Source: Roseovarius sp. MMSF_3350
Lineage (GTDB): Bacteria > Pseudomonadota > Alphaproteobacteria > Rhodobacterales > Rhodobacteraceae
NCBI RefSeq assembly: GCF_030733425.1
Contig: NZ_JASHIZ010000002.1
Span: forward strand, 186,001-250,000
DNA length: 64,000 bases
Reading direction: 5' to 3'
Shown here one piece after another: positions 60,011-64,000 of the stretch. The notes beneath the pieces are model-generated. The model saw only the letters and a program-made list of their open reading frames with translations. It had not been told where the DNA came from and did not search any database. Each line of letters starts with the position of its first letter. Position 1 is the first letter of the stretch. Position numbers and translations under genes: made by a program.

Positions 60011-60706
60011 ATGGCAAAATCAACAGGCAAGGCAAAACCCTACACCCCCGCGACAACGTGGGACATGGGGTCACAGACGCTGGCGGTTCTCGGAGACGTG
60101 CCAAGGATCGTGCGTGAGTTTCGAAGCCACCTCATGCGCAATCCAAAGGCGCGAGAGGCCGTCAGGAAGGCGGAGGAACCCACTGGTGACAAGAAGGCCG
60201 ACGCGGCCCGCAAGCAGCACGCACAGCGCGTCACAGCCAACTGGATGCGGTCTAACGGGTATACCCCCGTCATTGAGCCTGCGGACTACACAGACCCGCT
60301 CACGGGCAAGAAGATCAACCCCAACGGGGTAAAGCGGGCGCGGCGCATCGACATGGTGGAGCAATATCAAAGGCGGGGCATTCTGGAACAACGTCAAGTG
60401 CTTGCCGCCTTGGCCGTGCGCATGGCCTATGAGCAGACGGAAAAAAGCCCACCAGCTATCAAGGCAATCCAGGTGGATACGTCGCCCAAGCCTGACCAGC
60501 ACATCGCAATCCTGATGGACCGGATCAGCAAGTTCACCTCGATCTTTGGGCTTATTCATAGCAAGGACCGGGCGCTACTGGATTGCATCTGCGTTCGGGG
60601 CAATGGGCCGGGTGAACTCAAATGCTATCGCGGCAGGAACTATCGCAAGGGCATTGAACACATGCAGGAGGCACTAACGAGATTGGCGGACGCGCTTGAA
60701 CTGTAG
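60011..60706 (+). CDS. phage protein of unknown function
   Basis: A 231-residue basic protein starting at ATG 60011. It has a charged, nucleic-acid-binding-like N-terminal half and a C-terminal helical segment with DRALLDCICVRGNGPGELKC. No family recognised; a late-gene regulator or recombination role is possible but unproven. Confidence 0.6.
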   Translation: MAKSTGKAKPYTPATTWDMGSQTLAVLGDVPRIVREFRSHLMRNPKAREAVRKAEEPTGDKKADAARKQHAQRVTANWMRSNGYTPVIEPADYTDPLTGKKINPNGVKRARRIDMVEQYQRRGILEQRQVLAALAVRMAYEQTEKSPPAIKAIQVDTSPKPDQHIAILMDRISKFTSIFGLIHSKDRALLDCICVRGNGPGELKCYRGRNYRKGIEHMQEALTRLADALEL

Positions 60707-60982
60707 GGTTGACTGTAAATCTAATTGCCCTATTGTGGGTATCGTCGGAGAGGTGGGCGAGATTTTGCGTTTTGCCTGCTTTTTTGATTCAGCCGCGTTG
60801 ATGTGGGTGTGTCGTTTTAATGGCCTGATGGCTCACGTAGCAAATTGCACGCAGGCGGCACACCTTCATGAGCGCGGGCTCGACGGGCGCACAGAGACCA
60901 GCCCGCAATCTGGCCGGGGAAGTTGATCACCCTCGCCGCGCTCAACAAGTCACCAGCCCTGCGCACAGCGCATCTGGATTCA

Positions 60983-61058
60983 GCGGACAAGCTTGCGGGA
61001 CAAGTCCGGGGCCTTCCAAGCCTTCGTGAGCAGGGTTCGATTCCCTCTGTCCGCTCCA
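60983..61058 (+). tRNA. phage tRNA-Gly(UCC)-like element
   Basis: 76 nt including encoded CCA. Perfect 7-bp acceptor GCGGACA / TGTCCGC, anticodon arm GGGGC-CTTCCAA-GCCTT with loop anticodon TCC, T arm AGGG-TTCGATT-CCCT. The D arm is abnormal (no A14, short loop, three bases before the anticodon stem), and T8 is A. Either an atypical tRNA or a tRNA-like RNA. An intrinsic terminator follows 6 nt later. Confidence 0.6.
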
Positions 61059-61064
61059 ACACAC

Positions 61065-61092
61065 AGCCACCTCCTAACCGGGGTGGCTTTTT
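61065..61092 (+). terminator. intrinsic terminator of the tRNA-like gene
   Basis: AGCCACC / GGTGGCT stem (7 bp) with a 10-nt loop and five T. Confidence 0.8.
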
Positions 61093-61150
61093 CTATTTCA
61101 GCGGCGGCGTGGAAAATCGCAGACACGCTAAGCCATAGAGTGACGCCATT

Positions 61151-61564
61151 ATGGCTGGTGTAAGTCGTTCGCGGCGAGAAATGCGGGGAAATCGTCAAGG
61201 TGCTATTGGCGGCGTGATGCTTAAGGCTCACCGTGTGGCCTGGGTTGTCTACTACGGGAAATGGCCCAAGGGCCAGATTGACCACATCAACGGCGACCGT
61301 GCGGACAATCGTATCGGTAACTTGCGTGATGTGAATAGTTCAAAGAATTCTCGAAATTCTAAAATGAAGTCCAATAACACCAGCGGGCATAACGGCATTT
61401 ACTGGTACGAGCGTTACGGTAAGTGGCAGGTGTCTGGCGGTGCCGATGGCCGCAAAAAACATATTGGGTATTTTGAAGATCTTGAAGATGCCATCGCCGC
61501 TCGTGCGGAGTTCAACAGGCAAAATGGGTACTCCGAAAGGCACGGAAGTGAGGCGGCAGCATGA
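61151..61564 (+). CDS. HNH endonuclease with AP2-type DNA-binding domain
   Basis: A 137-residue homing-type endonuclease. HNH core: KAHRVAWVVYYGKWPKGQ, then IDHINGDRADNRIGNLRDVN with the catalytic His. C-terminal AP2-like domain: HNGIYWYERYGKWQVSGG and KKHIGYFEDLEDAIAAR. The usual N-terminal 30-40 residues of this family look shortened. Placed just before the terminase genes, where HNH proteins often support packaging or act as homing elements. Confidence 0.85.
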   Translation: MAGVSRSRREMRGNRQGAIGGVMLKAHRVAWVVYYGKWPKGQIDHINGDRADNRIGNLRDVNSSKNSRNSKMKSNNTSGHNGIYWYERYGKWQVSGGADGRKKHIGYFEDLEDAIAARAEFNRQNGYSERHGSEAAA

Positions 61565-61661
61565 GCAAGGCCGCAGGCAAGAAGCATACCAACACCTAGC
61601 AGGCGCGAAGGCCAACCTTGCATTCCGCAAGCGCCGGTCGCGTCGTAAGGGGCAGCAATGA
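61524..61661 (+). CDS. small basic phage protein (tentative)
   Basis: A 45-residue very basic frame (MGTPKGTEVRRQHEQGRRQ start, FRKRRSRRKGQQ end). It overlaps the HNH gene by 41 bp and its stop overlaps the small terminase start by 4 bp (ATGA). Coupling supports it; the composition could also be a chance frame. Confidence 0.35.
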   Translation: MGTPKGTEVRRQHEQGRRQEAYQHLAGAKANLAFRKRRSRRKGQQ

Positions 61662-62176
61662 CAGAGGCAGTCGAGGCGCGTGGGCGTCCGTCAATCTATT
61701 CGCAAGAAGTCGCTGACGAAATCTGCGCAAGGCTCATGACGGGCGAAACCCTCAGGGCGGTTTGTCGCGATGAAGGTATGCCGCACGAAAGCACGGTGCG
61801 CCTCTGGGCGGCGGAAGATCGTGAAGGATTTTATACGCAATACACAAAGGCTAGAGAGGCTGGATACCTCGCAATGGCCGATGAACTTCTTGAGATTGCA
61901 GACGATGGCCGGAACGATTGGGTTGTCGATGAAGAAGGCGGCGACAAGTACAACGGCGACCACGTTCAGCGGTCACGACTGAGGGTCGATACGCGCAAGT
62001 GGCTTTTGTCGAAAGCACTGCCGAAGGTCTTTGGCGACAAGCTGGCCCTTGGTGGTGACGCGGACATGCCGCCCATTCAAACAGAAGAAGTAGGGCAGGG
62101 CGCGGCCAAGCTGGCTGCATACCTGGATAGCATTGCAGAGCGCAGCGGAACGTCTGGCGAGCCTGACGGAGAGTGA
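61658..62176 (+). CDS. phage terminase small subunit
   Basis: A 172-residue protein. HTH region GRPSIYSQEVADEICARLMT and LRAVCRDEGMPHESTVRLWA, then a helical oligomerisation part and KWLLSKALPKVFGDKLAL, the pattern of terminase small subunits that recognise the packaging site. It lies directly before the large subunit and overlaps it by 44 bp. Confidence 0.85.
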   Translation: MTEAVEARGRPSIYSQEVADEICARLMTGETLRAVCRDEGMPHESTVRLWAAEDREGFYTQYTKAREAGYLAMADELLEIADDGRNDWVVDEEGGDKYNGDHVQRSRLRVDTRKWLLSKALPKVFGDKLALGGDADMPPIQTEEVGQGAAKLAAYLDSIAERSGTSGEPDGE

Positions 62177-63461
62177 GAGGGCGGCGGCGCTTTCCCAACT
62201 CACCGATCAGGAGGCCAAGGCCCTACTCACAGATTGGCGCGGGTTTCTGGCAAGGCCGGAGCAAGTCGCGCCGGAAGGTGACTGGGATATCTGGTGCGTT
62301 CTGGCTGGCCGTGGTTTCGGCAAGACGGAAAGCGGCGCACAGTGGGTCAAGGAGCAGGTTGCGGCGGGCGCTCAAAGCATTGCGCTCATAGCGGAAACGC
62401 AAAAAGACCTTGAGGAAGTCATGGTTGCCCGCATCCTGAAGGTTTGCCCCGAGGCAAAGGCCCGGTTCAAGCCCGTGCGTATTTCATGGCCCAACGGGGC
62501 ACAGGCGCTGGGGTACAACGGGACAGAGCCGAACCAGCTTCGCGGCCCTGAGTTTGATACGGCCTGGGTCGATGAGTTGGCGAAGTATCGCTACGCTCGG
62601 GAAACGTGGGACATGCTGCAATTCGGTTTGCGGCTTGGGGATCATCCGAAGGTATGCGTTACAACAACGCCCCGGCCAACGGAACTCATCAAGGCTATCG
62701 TGGCAGGGCAAGAGGGCAGGGTCCACGTCACGCGCGGCTCAACGCTCGACAACAAGGCCAACCTCGCAAAAAGCTTCATCAAGAAGGTTTACGACCGCTA
62801 CGCCGGGACACGGCTGGGCAGGCAGGAACTTAACGCGGAAATCCTCGGGGACTTGCCGGGGGCGCTTTGGTCGCAAAAAGACATAGACGCATATCGCGAG
62901 GGTGTCGCGCCTGAGTTGGAGCGCACGGTCGTTGCGATTGATCCGGCTGTGACGAACACAGAGGACAGCGATGAACACGGGATTGTGGCCTGTGGCCGCG
63001 CCTCCGATCAGACGGGTTATGTGATCGAGGACGGCAGCATAAGCGGCTCACCGATGGATTGGGCCAAGCAAGCCATTGCCATGTATCACAAGCATAAGGC
63101 GGACGCCATTGTTGCAGAGGTCAACAACGGCGGCGACATGATTGCCCACACGATCCGCGCGGTGGCCCCCAACGTCAACGTGATCGAGGTCAGGGCCACC
63201 AAGGGCAAGCACGTAAGGGCAGAGCCGATAGCGGCGCTCTACGCACAGGGCCGGGTGCGCCATGTTGGGCATTTCCCGGAACTTGAGAACCAAATGACGC
63301 AATTCACGAATGAAGGCTACCAGGGCGAGGATTCACCTGACCGGGCGGACTCGCTGGTCTGGGCCATGTCCGAGTTGTTCCCCGACATGGTGGACACGGT
63401 GCCGGATGCGTCGAAATTCAACATTGGCCGCAGGGGCGGCGGGGGCTGGTTAGGCGCATGA
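62133..63461 (+). CDS. phage terminase large subunit
   Basis: A 442-residue packaging motor. ATPase: Walker A VLAGRGFGKTESGAQW (about 55-70), Walker B FDTAWVDELAKY. Nuclease: VVAIDPAVTN with the metal Asp (about 270), EVNNGGDMI, and DRADSLVWA near the end. The longest frame starts at TTG 62133; no in-frame ATG precedes the Walker A region. It overlaps the portal gene by 4 bp. Confidence 0.93.
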   Translation: MQSAAERLASLTESERAAALSQLTDQEAKALLTDWRGFLARPEQVAPEGDWDIWCVLAGRGFGKTESGAQWVKEQVAAGAQSIALIAETQKDLEEVMVARILKVCPEAKARFKPVRISWPNGAQALGYNGTEPNQLRGPEFDTAWVDELAKYRYARETWDMLQFGLRLGDHPKVCVTTTPRPTELIKAIVAGQEGRVHVTRGSTLDNKANLAKSFIKKVYDRYAGTRLGRQELNAEILGDLPGALWSQKDIDAYREGVAPELERTVVAIDPAVTNTEDSDEHGIVACGRASDQTGYVIEDGSISGSPMDWAKQAIAMYHKHKADAIVAEVNNGGDMIAHTIRAVAPNVNVIEVRATKGKHVRAEPIAALYAQGRVRHVGHFPELENQMTQFTNEGYQGEDSPDRADSLVWAMSELFPDMVDTVPDASKFNIGRRGGGGWLGA

Positions 63462-64000
63462 AGAAAGACGATATTATACGCGCCGCGCTCGACCGCATGG
63501 ACGAGGCAGTAGACGCGGATCGTGAGAACCGCGAGGAGGCGCTGCACGACCTTGAGGCTATTGCAGGGCACCAGTGGCCTGATGATATCCGCCAGTCGCG
63601 TGAGCAAGAGGGGCGGCCCTGCCTGACGATCAACAGGCTTCCGCAATTCGTGCGGCAGGTAACGGGCGATATTCGCCGCATGAACCCGTCCATCAACGTG
63701 CTTCCGGGGGACAGTGAAGCATCGCAGGACGTGGCCGAGATTGTTGAAGGTCTGGTGCGGCACATCCAGTACGCCTCGGATGCCACGTCAGTTTATGAAT
63801 CGGCAGGGGAAAGCGCTGCGGCGTGTTCGATGGGCTATTTCCGCATCCGCACGGAATACGAGGACGACGACAGCTTTAATCAGGTCATCAAAATTGAGCG
63901 GATCCACAATCCGTTCTCTGTGTACTTCGACCCGCAGGCCCGCATGTCAACGCGCGAGGATGCGGATTACTGCTTTATCACCGAGCAAATGCGCAAGGAC
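63458..64000 (+). CDS. P22-type phage portal protein (partial, 3' end outside window)
   Basis: The first 181 residues run to the window end without a stop. MKKDDIIRAALDRMDEAVDA, then GHQWPDDIRQSREQEGRPCL, INRLPQFVRQVTGDIRRMNP and RIHNPFSVYFDPQA match the P22 portal family. The ATG at 63458 overlaps the terminase stop (ATGA). It forms the dodecameric DNA gate of the capsid. Confidence 0.9.
   Translation, partial: MKKDDIIRAALDRMDEAVDADRENREEALHDLEAIAGHQWPDDIRQSREQEGRPCLTINRLPQFVRQVTGDIRRMNPSINVLPGDSEASQDVAEIVEGLVRHIQYASDATSVYESAGESAAACSMGYFRIRTEYEDDDSFNQVIKIERIHNPFSVYFDPQARMSTREDADYCFITEQMRKD

Larger units (their letters stand above)
55085..64000. mobile_element. prophage, integration and packaging arm (continues beyond window)
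   Basis: Starts inside tRNA-Leu. Leftward module: integrase, excisionase-like protein and a chain of overlapping small genes. Rightward module from 59008: small genes, tRNA-like element, HNH endonuclease, terminase subunits and P22-type portal. The portal and terminase indicate a tailed phage, but tail type cannot be told. The exact left boundary is uncertain by a few bases. Confidence 0.9.

Noticed and set aside
1..64000. CRISPR arrays, rRNA genes and insertion sequences
   Set aside because: No regularly spaced repeats, no rRNA segments and no transposase genes were seen.

Overview
The window reads as chromosomal DNA of a Rhodobacterales alphaproteobacterium (Roseobacter/Rhodobacter group). 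Support: high G+C coding DNA, a PhyR-NepR-EcfG general stress response (GSR) locus, a PutA without an N-terminal DNA-binding domain next to a divergent Lrp-type regulator, a DUF6280 gene, and an unusually long ValS. Genus and species cannot be fixed from the sequence alone.

Layout. 1-2000: the end of an AI-2E-type exporter and a coupled amidoligase / class-I glutamine-amidotransferase-like hydrolase pair. 2000-12500: a GSR island with the core regulators (phyR, nepR, ecfG, a HisKA_2 kinase with a coupled phospholipase D) surrounded by small stress-type genes (CsbD-like, DUF1328, small membrane and periplasmic proteins, a Rho-N-like protein, a DUF2945-like protein). Five exact GGAAC-N16-CGTT promoters and two one-mismatch versions can be read in front of these genes. 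12800-15740: an ExbB-ExbD-ExbD-TonB energy transduction operon. 15750-26250: an eleven-gene operon with an amino-acid ABC importer, a class III aminotransferase, a two-subunit CoA-transferase, a thiolase, two M20 hydrolases and an alanine-racemase-like protein, with a divergent LysR regulator; the enzyme set fits catabolism of an imported amino acid through a 3-oxoacyl-CoA.

27446-33416 is a 5.9 kb island in tRNA-Cys(GCA), bounded by 44-bp direct repeats. It carries a tyrosine integrase with its small upstream partner, a lipoprotein, a long structured non-coding stretch, and a 988-residue protein that joins a restriction-type nuclease domain, a P-loop NTPase and two cold-shock-like domains. 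This last protein is the best candidate here for an undescribed, possibly anti-phage, system.

33767-55023 is ordinary chromosome: pcm, a TolC-type channel, a PopZ-like protein, efp, ygfZ, a glycosyltransferase, a tyrosine phosphatase, aminotransferases including a HisC-family enzyme, valS, an HD-domain protein, an inositol-monophosphatase-family enzyme, a GFA-family protein, a rhomboid protease, putA with its Lrp regulator, and a TPR protein. A cluster of three perfect palindromes lies between the rhomboid gene and putA.

From about 55085 to the window end is one arm of a prophage at a tRNA-Leu(UAA) gene whose 3' half is missing on this side. Leftward genes: integrase, excisionase-like protein, small proteins and a Lar-type restriction-alleviation protein. 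Rightward genes: small early proteins, a tRNA-Gly-like element with its own terminator, an HNH/AP2 endonuclease, small and large terminase and a P22-type portal protein that runs off the end. The rest of the prophage and its other attachment site lie outside the window.
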